Assembly (NCBI GenBank): GCA_963753815.1
Contig: CAVWDU010000003.1
Location: 1,550,001-1,614,000, forward strand
DNA length: 64,000 nt
From: CAVWDU01 sp963753815
GTDB taxonomy: Bacteria; Pseudomonadota; Gammaproteobacteria; Pseudomonadales; Halieaceae
Direction of reading: 5' to 3'
A program made the position numbers and the translations under genes. Position 1 is the first letter of the stretch. Each line of letters opens with the position of its first letter. The notes beneath the pieces were generated by a model, which saw only the letters and a list, made by a program, of their open reading frames with translations, ran no database searches and was not told where the DNA came from. This document shows positions 7,936 to 17,299 of this stretch, in pieces.

Positions 7936-9864
7936 ATGACCAAGGCCTTGATTTTGCCGGTGAGTGCCGGACGTTTCTGGTGGTACGCCGCGGGCTGGTG
8001 CCTGCTGCTGGTGGTGACGCGGATCTATCTCGCGTGGGCGCTCGACCTGTTTGGCGACGAGGCCTTCTACCGCTGGGAATCCCGTAATCTGGCCTGGTCC
8101 TACAGTGATCTGCCGCCGCTTACGGCGTTCGCAATGTACCTCGGGCGAACGTTGTTCGGCGAGTCGGACCTCGCCCTGCGCAGCCTGTTTCTGCTCTCCG
8201 GGCTGGCACTGCCGCTGGCGGTGTACTGGCTGGCGATACCCTTTACCGGCCCCCGCCGGGCCGCGGCCAGCGCCCTGTTGAGCCTGTTGTTGCCCGCCAC
8301 CGCGACGATCGGGGTACTGGCTGTGCCGGACGCCCTGCTGTTGACGCTCTGCACACTCTGCCTCGGTTCGGTGGTCCGGGCCGTCCGCTCCGGGGCGACC
8401 GCGTGGTGGCTTGCGGCCGGCGGCATTGCCTGCCTCGGGTTTCTCACCCATTACCGGTTCGTGTTCCTGCCGCTGCCGCTCGGGCTGGCTTTTCTCTGTT
8501 ACCCCGGCCTGCGCCGGCACCTGTCGACGCCCGGGCCCTGGCTGGCCCTCGGGCTCGGCCTCCTGGGCCTGCTGCCGGCCCTGTGGTTCAATCTGGCCAA
8601 CGACTTCGAAGCGGTCGGCTTTCATTTTTCCCGGCGCCATCCCTGGCGCTTCCACGAGGCGGGTCTGCGCTATCCGCTGCAGCAGTCAGCCGCGGCGTCA
8701 CCGCTGATCTATGTATTGCTGCTGATCGCGCTGCTCGGAAGTGTTCGGCAGTCGCTGCGGGGCGACGTCGGCCAGGCCATCCTGTCGTCGGTATCATTGT
8801 TCTACCTGGTCGGGCTCAGCCTGCTGGCACCCTGGGTCGACCAGACGAGCACTACCATTCACTGGGCGTGGTTCGGGTATATCCCGATGCTGGTATTGTT
8901 GCCTGCTTTGATCGTCAGTGCGTGGCGGCCGGGTGGCTGGCGACGGGGTCTCGTCGGCCTCGCGCTGGTCGTCGGCGGGGCATCGGTACTGCTGTCCCTG
9001 GGCATGATGCTGGCATCGCTGCACGTCGACGCGCTGCCCCGCGCGCTGCAAAGCCGGGTTTCCGTAAAAATGGTGGGCTGGGATGCGCTGCGGGAGGCCG
9101 TGGCCGCGCAGTATGTCGGCGGGGAGAGACTGTACACCTCCGAGTACTACCTGGCGGCCCAGTTGCGACAGCCACCCTTCCTTGCCAGCGACGTCATTGT
9201 GCTGGATCACGAAAAGATCCATCGCGACGGCAGGGCCAGGCAACTGTACCTGTGGGGCGCCAGTGAACCGTTCATGCCGGCCGACGGCGGCAGCGGACTC
9301 ATCGTGTTTGACCACGAAACCGGCAACCGCCAGGAAATCTATCGCCAGGTCGACCTGCTGTGCCGGCGTTTCCAGTCGATCGAAACGCTGGACGAGTTCT
9401 CGCTGTTTGCAGGCAGGCGACGCTTCGGGCTGTACAGGGGACGGGGCGCCACCCTCGACTCCGGCTACGAGCGGGCGCGCACCGCGGGCTTCTGCACGCC
9501 ACCGCTGCAGGGGCGGGTGGATAACATGCGCGAGTTCGGGCGCCCGCGCCAGGGGGTGGTCTCTTTTTATGGCTGGGCCCTGGCCCAGCCGGAGGGTATT
9601 GCGCGGGTATCGGTGCGGGTCGATGGCCGCGAGTTGGCCACCACCTACGGTCGGCGGCGGGGTGATGTGAAGCGGGTCCTTGGCCGGCTGGTCGCCGACC
9701 CCTCTTACCCGAATGTGGGTTTCGAGGGCGAGATCGATACCCGCACGTTTGCCAACGGCACCTACGAACTGGCTTTCGTGGGCGTGACCCACTGGGGGCG
9801 GGAGCAGGTGTTACGTCGCCTGTCGCTGGTGGTGGACAACCCGGTCAGCCCGGCGGGGCGCTGA
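7936..9864 (+). CDS. GT39-type (ArnT-like) membrane glycosyltransferase
   Basis: 642 residues. The acidic pair of polyprenyl-phosphate sugar transferases is present in LFGDEAFYRWESRNLAW (Asp41, Glu42), followed by about ten hydrophobic helices to residue 390. A C-terminal soluble region (about 500-640) has a beta-rich, Ig-like look (GVVSFYGWALAQPEG). GT39 enzymes take sugars from lipid phosphate carriers on the periplasmic side. The neighbours encode enzymes that would make polyprenyl-phosphoryl pentose, so that is the likely donor. The 3' end overlaps the convergent UbiA-type gene by 20 bp. Confidence 0.85.
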   Translation: MTKALILPVSAGRFWWYAAGWCLLLVVTRIYLAWALDLFGDEAFYRWESRNLAWSYSDLPPLTAFAMYLGRTLFGESDLALRSLFLLSGLALPLAVYWLAIPFTGPRRAAASALLSLLLPATATIGVLAVPDALLLTLCTLCLGSVVRAVRSGATAWWLAAGGIACLGFLTHYRFVFLPLPLGLAFLCYPGLRRHLSTPGPWLALGLGLLGLLPALWFNLANDFEAVGFHFSRRHPWRFHEAGLRYPLQQSAAASPLIYVLLLIALLGSVRQSLRGDVGQAILSSVSLFYLVGLSLLAPWVDQTSTTIHWAWFGYIPMLVLLPALIVSAWRPGGWRRGLVGLALVVGGASVLLSLGMMLASLHVDALPRALQSRVSVKMVGWDALREAVAAQYVGGERLYTSEYYLAAQLRQPPFLASDVIVLDHEKIHRDGRARQLYLWGASEPFMPADGGSGLIVFDHETGNRQEIYRQVDLLCRRFQSIETLDEFSLFAGRRRFGLYRGRGATLDSGYERARTAGFCTPPLQGRVDNMREFGRPRQGVVSFYGWALAQPEGIARVSVRVDGRELATTYGRRRGDVKRVLGRLVADPSYPNVGFEGEIDTRTFANGTYELAFVGVTHWGREQVLRRLSLVVDNPVSPAGR

Positions 9865-10702
9865 GCACCCACGCACAGGCGCAGACCCAGGCCGCGATGG
9901 TCGCCAGCAGCTGCCAGTCGGAGAGCAGGGCCTCGGTGGGCGAGTCGCCGCCCTGGCGCAACTCCGCCAGGAACCAGAAGCGGAAGATACCGTAGAGCAC
10001 GAAGGGAATGGTGAAAATCATGTCGGGGTGCTCGCCGAGCACGTAGAGGCTGTAAAAAAGCAGCGCACCGGTGGCCGCCATCGAGGCGTAGCGGTCGATC
10101 AGTGACACCGAGTACAGCTTCAGCACCTCACGCGCATCGCTGCCCCAGATAACCAGCTCCTGCCGCCGCTTCATCGCCGCCAGGTAGAGTGCCAGGCAAA
10201 GCGTGGTGACGAACATCCACGAGGACACCTCGACCTCGATGGCAGCGGCACCGGCGTAGACTCGCAGTACGAACAGGAAGGCGATGGTGAACAGGTCGAT
10301 CACAGGCCGGCGTTTCAGCCACAGTGTGTAGCAAAGGCTGATAAGCACATAGGCGAGGATCACCGGGACGAGCGCGGGGAGGCTCAGCAGCCCCGCTGCG
10401 ATGAGTACGACCAGCGCCGCCAGCACGGCGACCGCCGCCCGGGGCGTTACCTGGCCGGCGGCGAGGGGGCGACTCCGGGATTTTACCGGGTGCAGGCGGT
10501 CGGTTTCGATGTCACGCAAATCATTGACGATGTAGGTGGCGGATGCCACCAGGCTGAAAATCCCGGCAGCGAGCAGGGCGTCGGCGACGGCTTCGGGGTC
10601 GGTGAATCTACCGGAGAACAGCAGCGGGGCCAGTACGAAACTGCTCTTGATCCACTGCCTGGGCCTGAGCAGTCGCAGCAGTGGCACCGTCGAGGTCGCC
10701 AA
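9845..10702 (-). CDS. UbiA-family decaprenyl-phosphate phosphoribosyltransferase-like
   Basis: 285 residues with TTG as the apparent start at 10702. The prenyl-diphosphate-type Asp motif is NDLRDIETD (residues 60-68), followed by KSRSRPLAAG, a combination typical of 5-phosphoribosyl-1-diphosphate:polyprenyl-phosphate transferases (Rv3806c type) rather than quinone-pathway UbiA. The rest is about eight membrane helices. The product would be polyprenyl-phosphoryl-5-phosphoribose, the first intermediate of the arabinose donor. The oxidase and reductase for the next steps are 0.5-2.5 kb away on the other strand. Confidence 0.8.
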   Translation of the reverse strand: MATSTVPLLRLLRPRQWIKSSFVLAPLLFSGRFTDPEAVADALLAAGIFSLVASATYIVNDLRDIETDRLHPVKSRSRPLAAGQVTPRAAVAVLAALVVLIAAGLLSLPALVPVILAYVLISLCYTLWLKRRPVIDLFTIAFLFVLRVYAGAAAIEVEVSSWMFVTTLCLALYLAAMKRRQELVIWGSDAREVLKLYSVSLIDRYASMAATGALLFYSLYVLGEHPDMIFTIPFVLYGIFRFWFLAELRQGGDSPTEALLSDWQLLATIAAWVCACAWVLSAPPG

Positions 10703-10776
10703 GGTCAGTTGGCTACCGGTTTGCTGTCGCGCTGCAGTATCATGGGCGGCTTGGGAGTGACCTCCGGGGTCGATGG

Positions 10777-11180
10777 ATGAGTCTGGTCGCGAAATACGTG
10801 ATTCTCGCGTTGCTGGCGACGGTGGTCAACATCGCCTGTCAGGATATCGTGGTGCGCAGCCTGACCGGAAAATGGGCGCTCTGGCTTTCTGTCCTCGCGG
10901 GTACCGCGGCGGGACTGCTGTTCAAGTATTACATGGACAAGCGTTATATCTTCGACTTTGTCGCGGATGGGTTCGGGCACGATACGCGGACGTTCGCGGT
11001 TTATACCCTGATGGGTCTGGTCACCACACTGATTTTCTGGGGATTCGAGTTTGGTTTCGAATGGTTGTTCAATGACAGGCTGTTGCGCTACCTGGGCGCC
11101 GTTATCGGGTCTCGCCATCGGGTATTATCATGAAGTATCACCTCGATAAACGATTTGTGTTTGCCAGGGCGGAGTCCTGA
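10777..11180 (+). pseudogene. GtrA-like membrane protein with two apparent +1 frameshifts
   Basis: The frame from ATG 10777 gives MSLVAKYVILALLATVVN and four hydrophobic helices, as in GtrA flippase-like proteins. After LLRYLGAVIG the frame breaks: reading on with one base skipped near 11110 gives LAIGYY, and with a second base skipped near 11129 gives MKYHLDKRFVFA, which parallels the earlier internal segment YYMDKRYIF. The restored frame ends at TGA 11178-11180, immediately before the ATG of the next gene. That good fit suggests the gene is really intact and the two indels are either errors or very recent. GtrA proteins help move polyprenyl-linked sugars across the membrane. Confidence 0.7.
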
Positions 11181-12497
11181 ATGCAGGCCAGTGGCTGGGG
11201 TAACTATCCGCGTATCGAGGCGCAGTGGCTGGAGCCGGCCAGCGAGCGCGCGTTGATGGAGCAACTCGACAGGCTGGCGGCGGTAGGCAGCGGAGTCGGA
11301 GCCATCGCCCGGGGCCTGGGCCGCAGCTATGGGGACAGCGCCCTGGCACCACAGCTCATCAGCACCCGCTATCTGGACCGGGTGCTGGAATTCGATGCCG
11401 ATACCGGTTTGCTGCGCTGCGGCGCCGGCGTCAGTCTGGATCAGTTGATCGCCCTGTTGTTGCCGCGGGGGTGGTTTCCGGTCGTGGTGCCGGGCACCCG
11501 CTATGTTACCGTGGGCGGTGCCGTGGCCAGTGATATTCACGGCAAGAACCACCACCGTGATGGCAGTTTCAGTCGTCACGTACTGGGTATGCGTGTCGCG
11601 ACCGCAGGCCACGGCATTATCGAGTGCTCACCCACGCAGCATGCAGAGCTATTCCACGCGACCTGCGGGGGTATGGGGCTCACCGGTGTCATCCTCGATG
11701 TCACGCTGCGCCTGCGGCGGGTCGACAGCGCGTTCATCGACTCGACATCCTGGCGGGCCGCGAACCTGGACGAGGCGCTCGAGCTGATGCGGCAGCAGGC
11801 GAGCGCGCACTACTCGGTCGCCTGGATTGACTGCGCCGGTACCGGCCGACACCTGGGCAGGGCGGTGCTGACGACAGGCGAACACAGTGGCGAGGGCGAG
11901 CTCTCGCCGCCCGCGAGGAGTCGCTGGTCGATACCCTTCGAGTTGCCCGCACAGTTGCTGAACCGGCACAGCATCCGCTTGTTCAACGGCGCCTACTATC
12001 ACGCCGCAGACCGTTCCGGTGTGTGTAAGCGGGTTCACCTGGGCCCTTATTTTTTCCCCCTGGACGGTATCCGGCACTGGAATCGGCTGTACGGATCCCA
12101 TGGCTTTCTTCAGTACCAGGCGGTGCTTCCCTATGCAAACGGCGAGGCCGGGTTGCGCCGGATTCTGGCCAAAGTGGGTGAGAGCGGGCGGGGTTCGCCG
12201 CTCGCCGTGCTCAAGGCAATGGGCGAAGGCAATGGCAATCCTCTGTCGTTTCCCCGCGCCGGCTACACGCTGGCCCTGGATTTCAAGCGTGAGAGATCGC
12301 TGGATGTCTTCCTCAACCAGTTGGACCAGATCGTGCTGGATCACGGTGGCCGCATCTACCTGAGTAAAGACGCGCGCATGTCTGGCGCCGTGTTCAAGCG
12401 CAGCTACCCGCGGTGGGAGTCATTTGTGGCGACACGTAGGGAATACGGGGCCGACCGCCTGTTCAACTCCTTGCAATCGACGCGGCTGGGTCTGTGA
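11181..12497 (+). CDS. FAD-dependent oxidoreductase, DprE1-like
   Basis: 438 residues. The FAD-binding loop RGLGRSYGDS (residues 44-53), VPGTRYVTVGGAVASDIHGKNHH, and the C-terminal YLSKDARMSGAVFKRSYPRWESF are hallmarks of decaprenylphosphoryl-beta-D-ribose 2'-oxidase. With the SDR that follows, it would epimerise lipid-linked ribose to arabinose. The stop overlaps the SDR start by one base (TGATG), as expected for an operon pair. It could instead act on another polyprenyl sugar, but the linked phosphoribosyltransferase supports this role. Confidence 0.85.
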   Translation: MQASGWGNYPRIEAQWLEPASERALMEQLDRLAAVGSGVGAIARGLGRSYGDSALAPQLISTRYLDRVLEFDADTGLLRCGAGVSLDQLIALLLPRGWFPVVVPGTRYVTVGGAVASDIHGKNHHRDGSFSRHVLGMRVATAGHGIIECSPTQHAELFHATCGGMGLTGVILDVTLRLRRVDSAFIDSTSWRAANLDEALELMRQQASAHYSVAWIDCAGTGRHLGRAVLTTGEHSGEGELSPPARSRWSIPFELPAQLLNRHSIRLFNGAYYHAADRSGVCKRVHLGPYFFPLDGIRHWNRLYGSHGFLQYQAVLPYANGEAGLRRILAKVGESGRGSPLAVLKAMGEGNGNPLSFPRAGYTLALDFKRERSLDVFLNQLDQIVLDHGGRIYLSKDARMSGAVFKRSYPRWESFVATRREYGADRLFNSLQSTRLGL

Positions 12498-13235
12498 TGC
12501 GAACCCGGTTGATCGTCGGGGCCCAGTCGGCCATCGCGGTGGCGACTGCCCGCCTGTGGGCGACGCGCGGCGATCGCCTGTTTCTGCTCGGGCGGGATCA
12601 GCAGCGGCTCACCGCGGAGGCGGCAGACCTGCGCATTCGCGGGGCGGCGACTGGTCGAGACCGCGGTTCTGGATATCACCGATCACGCGCAACAGCCGGT
12701 GGTGCTGGCCGGGGCTTTCACCGCCCTGGGAACCGTGGATACCGTGCTCGTCGCCCACGGCAGCCTCCCGGACCAGCGCGCCTGCGAGCATGATATGGTA
12801 CTGGCAGAGCGGCAGTTCGACATCAATGGCCTGGGCACCGTTACCCTGCTCGGCCACGTCGCCAACCACATGGAGGCCCAGTCATCGGGTTGTATCGCAG
12901 TGATAACCAGCGTCGCCGGTGAGCGTGGACGGCAGTCCAATTATGTCTACGGCGCCGCCAAGGCCATGGTATCGACGTTTCTGCAGGGGCTGCGCAACCG
13001 CCTCTACCGCGCGGGCGTGGATGTGCTGGATATTCGCCCGGGTTTTGTCGACACGCCGATGACGGCAGATTTTGACAAGGGTCTGCTCTGGGCGTCGCCG
13101 GACACGGTCGCCGCGGCCATTGCCAGGTCGGTAGATCGATCCCGCAGCCTGGTCTACACGCCTTTCTTCTGGCGCTACCTGATGTGGGTTATCAGGCTGA
13201 TTCCCGAGCCGCTGTTCAAGCGGATGCGGCTGTAG
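12497..13235 (+). pseudogene. SDR oxidoreductase, DprE2-like, one apparent frameshift
   Basis: The start ATG overlaps the DprE1-like stop. The first frame gives MRTRLIVGAQSAIAVATARLW (nucleotide-binding turn) up to ADLRIRGA; near 12640-12652 the homology moves to another frame (LVETAVLDITDHAQQ, then a long clean SDR sequence). The catalytic motif is YGAAK. DprE2 enzymes reduce the 2-keto intermediate to polyprenyl-phosphoryl-arabinose. A single indel in an otherwise well-preserved gene may be a sequence error. Confidence 0.75.
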
Positions 13236-13243
13236 CGATCGCC

Positions 13244-15091
13244 ATGCGTCCCCAGGAATCTCCCGTCGATCCCGCAACCCCCATCAACTGGCGCATCATC
13301 CGGCACCTGCTCCCCTACCTGCGCGAGTCCCGGCCCCGCGTCGCGCTCGCCCTGTTCTGTTTGCTGCTGGCCAAGGGTGCGGTGCTGGTCATCCCCTTTC
13401 TGCTCAAGTTCCTGGTGGATTCGCTGGACGGCCGGAACGTGAGTGCTATCGCGCCGACGCTGTTATTGGGTGCGGTGCTGGCCTACGGCGGCGCCCGTTT
13501 TGCCAACGTTTTTTTCGGGGAGCTGCGGGATACGATATTCGGCCGCGTTACCGAGGATGCAATGCGCCGTATCGGGCTGCAGGTATTCCGCCACGTGCAC
13601 AGCCTCGACATGGAGTTTCACCTCAACCGGCGCACGGGCGGGCTGGCGCGGGACATCGAGCGCGGGACCACGGGCATCAGTTTCCTGATGCGCTTTTTTG
13701 TCTTCAATATTGCCCCGACCCTGTTCGAGATAGTCATGGTGGCGGTGATTCTGTTGTGGAATTACGGCGCCAGTTTCGCCGTGGTAACCCTGGTCTCCGT
13801 GATCGTTTACGGCTGGTTCTCGCTGCGGGCCACGGAGTGGCGTACCCGCTTCGTGCGGGAAGTCAACGAGGCCGACTCCGCCAGTAACACCCGGGCGGTG
13901 GACAGCCTGTTGAACTTCGAGACGGTCAAGTACTTTACCAACGAGGCATTCGAAGCCGAGCGGTACGATGAGGGATTGCGGCGCTGGGAAGCCGCCCGTC
14001 GCAATAATCGCCTGTCCCTGTTCGGGCTCAACGGTGGCCAGGCGCTGATCATAGCGGTCGCCCAGACGGTGATGATCGGCCTGGCCGCCTGGCAGGTCAG
14101 GGACGGCGCGATGACCCTGGGTGACTTCATCCTGGTGAACCAGTTCATGATCCAGCTGTTCATGCCGCTGGGTTTCCTGGGTTTTGTGTTTCGTGAGATC
14201 AAGGGCTCACTGGCCAACATCGAGAAGATGTTCGAATTGATGGCCGTGAAGCCGAGCGTGGTCGACGCCCCTGATGCGCGGCCGCTGCAGTTCTCCCGGG
14301 GACTGATCCGTTTCGAGGCGGTGTCGTTCGGGTACAGCCCTGAGCGGCAGATTCTCAAGGGAGTGACGTTTGCCGTGCAGCCCGGACAGAAAGTGGCGGT
14401 GGTGGGCCCCAGCGGCTCCGGCAAATCGACGCTGGTGAAACTCCTGTTCCGGTTCTACGACCCGGACAGCGGCTGTATCACGGTCGATGGGCAGGACATT
14501 CGCGAGGTGACCCAGGCCTCGCTGCGTCGCGAGATCGGAATCGTGCCCCAGGACACGGTGCTGTTCAACGACAGCATTTTCGAGAACGTGCGTTACGGGG
14601 ACCCGACGGCGGGGGACGACCGGGTCTGGGAGGCGATCCGGCTGGCGCATCTCGACGCGTTTATCGCCGACCTTCCCAAGGGCGCGGAGACGCTGGTCGG
14701 TGAGCGCGGGCTGAAACTATCGGGTGGTGAAAAACAGCGGGTGTCGATTGCCCGCACGATACTCAAGCGTCCGCCCGTGCTGGTTTTTGACGAGGCGACG
14801 TCCTCGCTGGACAGCCACTCTGAACAGGCCATACTGGCGGCCCTGCGGGAAATCGCCGAAGGCCACACGAGTCTGGTGATTGCCCATCGGCTGTCGACCG
14901 TGGTCGACGCCGATCTCATCTGCGTGCTGCGCAAGGGTGAGATCGTGGAGACCGGCACCCACCAGTCCCTGTTGGCGGCTGGCGGCCACTACGCGGCGCT
15001 GTGGAACGCACAGCAGGAACGCGAGGACCGGGCTGAAACTGTTGATGTGAAAGACTTTGATTCAACGCCCGCTAGTCGTCCACCGGGCTGA
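13244..15091 (+). CDS. Atm1/HMT-type ABC exporter (fused permease-ATPase)
   Basis: About 615 residues from MRPQESPVDPAT. The permease half has six hydrophobic helices (residues about 30-320), followed by the ATPase: Walker A GPSGSGKST near 388, signature LSGGEKQR near 492, Walker B VLVFDEATSSLDS near 512 and the switch His in IAHRLSTV. The permease sequence (LNFETVKYFTNEAFE) matches the Atm1/ABCB7 group, which exports glutathione-linked or sulfur compounds. It follows the SDR by 8 bp. Its 3' end abuts the integrase remnant tail to tail. Confidence 0.9.
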   Translation: MRPQESPVDPATPINWRIIRHLLPYLRESRPRVALALFCLLLAKGAVLVIPFLLKFLVDSLDGRNVSAIAPTLLLGAVLAYGGARFANVFFGELRDTIFGRVTEDAMRRIGLQVFRHVHSLDMEFHLNRRTGGLARDIERGTTGISFLMRFFVFNIAPTLFEIVMVAVILLWNYGASFAVVTLVSVIVYGWFSLRATEWRTRFVREVNEADSASNTRAVDSLLNFETVKYFTNEAFEAERYDEGLRRWEAARRNNRLSLFGLNGGQALIIAVAQTVMIGLAAWQVRDGAMTLGDFILVNQFMIQLFMPLGFLGFVFREIKGSLANIEKMFELMAVKPSVVDAPDARPLQFSRGLIRFEAVSFGYSPERQILKGVTFAVQPGQKVAVVGPSGSGKSTLVKLLFRFYDPDSGCITVDGQDIREVTQASLRREIGIVPQDTVLFNDSIFENVRYGDPTAGDDRVWEAIRLAHLDAFIADLPKGAETLVGERGLKLSGGEKQRVSIARTILKRPPVLVFDEATSSLDSHSEQAILAALREIAEGHTSLVIAHRLSTVVDADLICVLRKGEIVETGTHQSLLAAGGHYAALWNAQQEREDRAETVDVKDFDSTPASRPPG

Positions 15092-15684
15092 TCACTCCCA
15101 GGGCGACGACGGCCTTCACGTGCTGCCAGCTTTTCTTTTAATACCATGGGCAACAGCGTGGCGCGATCCTTGTCACCTTTGCCATGCCGCACGGTGATGG
15201 TATTGAGTTCAAAATCGATATCCTTGATCCGTAGCGTCAGGCACTCCTGTAATCGCAGGCCGCTTCCATAAAGTATTTCGACCATCAGCTTAGGCGTGCC
15301 GGACATACAGGCCAGCACCGCCTTGGCCTCGTCGTGGGTGAGCACCGTAGGCAGCCTGCGGGTGGGTTTGGCGTACTTGAAGCTCAGCGTTTCAGGGTCT
15401 CGCCCCAGGTGCCTGGTGTACAGGTACATCACTGCATTCAATGCCGTGCGCTGGGTAGCAGGCGAGACGTTGGCGACAGCGGCGAGGTGATTGAGGAATG
15501 CCTCGATCTCCGGTTTACCCATCTCCCGTGGATGACGCCGGCTATTGAACAGGATGAAGCGGCGCACCCAGTGCAGGTAGGTGCGCTCGGTGGCATAGGC
15601 ATAGCCTCGTGCCCGCATGTCGGCTCGGAGCTGATCCATAAAGCGAGCGGGGTTGGCCTCAACCAATGGTGGAATGTCGTCCAT
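15092..15684 (-). pseudogene. intI: Truncated integron integrase (IntI)
   Basis: From MDDIPPLVEANP the protein reads as an integron tyrosine recombinase: YATERTYLHWVRRFILFN (core-binding domain), GSGLRLQECLTLRIKDIDF (first catalytic Arg), then GKGDKDRATLLPMVLKEKL (beta-hairpin Lys). A one-base frame slip then gives QHVKAVVAL, and all homology stops at about 15100, where the ABC exporter's end begins. The remaining 110-120 residues, including the HxxR box and the nucleophilic Tyr, are missing. Reading on in frame to 14989 only translates the antisense of the exporter. The gene should be unable to recombine. Its position and divergent orientation to the array are typical of intI. Confidence 0.9.
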
Positions 15685-16022
15685 GACGGGCCGGGAATCG
15701 TGACTGGGAACCGCGTAGAGGACACCACGGTGCTGCCGGCGTAGCAAGCGCCTGACCGTTTTTCATTGGAAATGCTCGAATGTGACGAACCAGGGGGAGT
15801 GAATCCGCTGTTGTACACGTGCCTGAAGAGAATGCGATAGAAATACTTTGCATGGGATAATATTGCGCACACTGAAAAAGCCAAGTGGTTCCGATGGGGG
15901 ACTCGGCTCATGGTTGATAGTATATTGATCGTTATCCGGTTTTGGGGCGCAGAAGAAATGCTATTGTTTTTGTATGGGCAGATGTCTCGTCGAGATTTTT
16001 TAAAAGTAAGTAGCTGTTAGGC
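15685..16022 (+). other. attI region and leader of the integron
   Basis: This gene-free stretch lies between the intI start and the first cassette. It becomes AT-rich after about 15770, unlike the flanking chromosome. The insertion point is the core site GTTAGGC at 16016-16022. The cassette promoter Pc should lie here, but I see no convincing -35/-10 pair with normal spacing, and no LexA box. The 15 bases ending in the core (16007-16021) recur at 29781-29795 inside the array. Confidence 0.7.
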
Positions 16023-16124
16023 AAAAGACCGCGCTCAGTATATATCCGCAACCCCTAAAGCAGTGATATCCGCGTGAGCTATAGCCCCTACCGAGAAGTA
16101 TGGACAATTGTCTGGAATTGAATC

Positions 16125-17144
16125 GTGAAAATCTTTTTATCCTTCTCGTCAACAGATAGAGATATCGCAGAACAGGTTTATCTAGCTCTCGCCGCATCGA
16201 ATCATGATGTCTTCTTTGATCAGGATCGGCTACCGCCGTCTGGTGATTACAACGCCAAAATTAGGCAGGCTATATCAGTTTCTAGTCTATTTGTTTTTTT
16301 AATTAGCCCAAATTCTATTAGAGCATCTTCATATGCATTATCGGAGATGCAACTTGCGAAAGAAAAGTGGAAGCATCCAAAAGGGCGTGTGCTGCCGGTA
16401 GTTATTAAAGAGACAAAAATTGATGACATTCCTAATTATCTAAAGGCTGTGACACTGTTGGAGCCGAAAGGGAACATTCCCGCAGAAGTAGCGCATGAAG
16501 TCGAAAAGATGGGCAAAGGATGGAGGCGTCTTGGTTCCACAAAAGCCGTCTTACTTATTTTATTTCTTGCTTTCGCTTCATTATCCATATTTGTAAAGCG
16601 ACCGGATATCGTAGAAAAACAACCCAAACAGAATCTATCGAGATTGGAAGCAGAACAGATCCTTCAGTCCAATCGCGGAAATATTGAATATTGCATAAGA
16701 AATATCGATGAGCCAAGATACCTGAATTTCTTTTTCGCTCCATCCGCCACCGGTTCGGTTAATGTTGACATCCTTCTGGGCGAAGGAAAAGAAATAACAA
16801 CGGCGAATTTTTGGCACACTCCACTTCCTGGCGGCGTGTACAACTGGAATAATCTGGTATCGATGCTGGAAAAAACGAAAATGCGGCAGCCAATTTCAAG
16901 CCCGCCGGAAGATGTGGATGTGTCGAGACGTCTGTATTTCGCTTCCAAGAACAATCCTGCTATTGCAGGTGACCAGCATGGTCATGTGACGGTGATGGAG
17001 TACGGGGCGAGGCTTAGCGTTCAATACCCCGAAGCCAATCGATGTATCATAGATGCCGTAAAGGATCAACTATACAAGTATGAAATCCAAAGTCCCGAGA
17101 GTTCTTTTCTTCACAAGATGATCGTCGACAAGAGCGATAAATAG
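16125..17144 (+). CDS. TIR-domain protein with membrane segment (cassette 1)
   Basis: 339 residues, GTG start. The TIR domain occupies residues 1-115: MKIFLSFSSTDRDIAEQV opening, FDQDRLPPSGD loop, FLISPNSIRASSYALSE with the candidate catalytic Glu74. A single membrane helix follows (about 140-157), then about 180 residues of unknown type, presumably outside the membrane. Bacterial TIR domains often hydrolyse NAD or make signal nucleotides in anti-phage defence. The C-terminal part may be a sensor. As the attI-proximal cassette it should be the most recent insertion and the best expressed if Pc is active. Confidence 0.75.
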   Translation: MKIFLSFSSTDRDIAEQVYLALAASNHDVFFDQDRLPPSGDYNAKIRQAISVSSLFVFLISPNSIRASSYALSEMQLAKEKWKHPKGRVLPVVIKETKIDDIPNYLKAVTLLEPKGNIPAEVAHEVEKMGKGWRRLGSTKAVLLILFLAFASLSIFVKRPDIVEKQPKQNLSRLEAEQILQSNRGNIEYCIRNIDEPRYLNFFFAPSATGSVNVDILLGEGKEITTANFWHTPLPGGVYNWNNLVSMLEKTKMRQPISSPPEDVDVSRRLYFASKNNPAIAGDQHGHVTVMEYGARLSVQYPEANRCIIDAVKDQLYKYEIQSPESSFLHKMIVDKSDK

Positions 17145-17161
17145 CGTATTTGGTAGATGAT

Positions 17162-17281
17162 GCCTAACAATCACGTAAACGCGGACCCCGAAAACTGTCG
17201 CACTTTTTGTGGCAGCGCTACGCGCGATTTTGCCAAAAAAAGCACACCAGTTTTCGGCGTCGGTTACGTACGGCGTTAGGC
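17162..17281 (+). other. attC site 1
   Basis: Left core GCCTAAC, right core GTTAGGC. It is long (120 bp) with paired inner arms CCGAAAACT and AGTTTTCGG. Confidence 0.9.
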
Positions 17282-17299
17282 ATCGCATAGGAACTTGCT

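Noticed and set aside
15685..16015. Cassette promoter Pc and LexA box
   Set aside because: Several TTGxxx and TATxxT hexamers occur, but none with 16-18 bp spacing and good match on the plus strand, and no CTGT-N8-ACAG. I did not call them.
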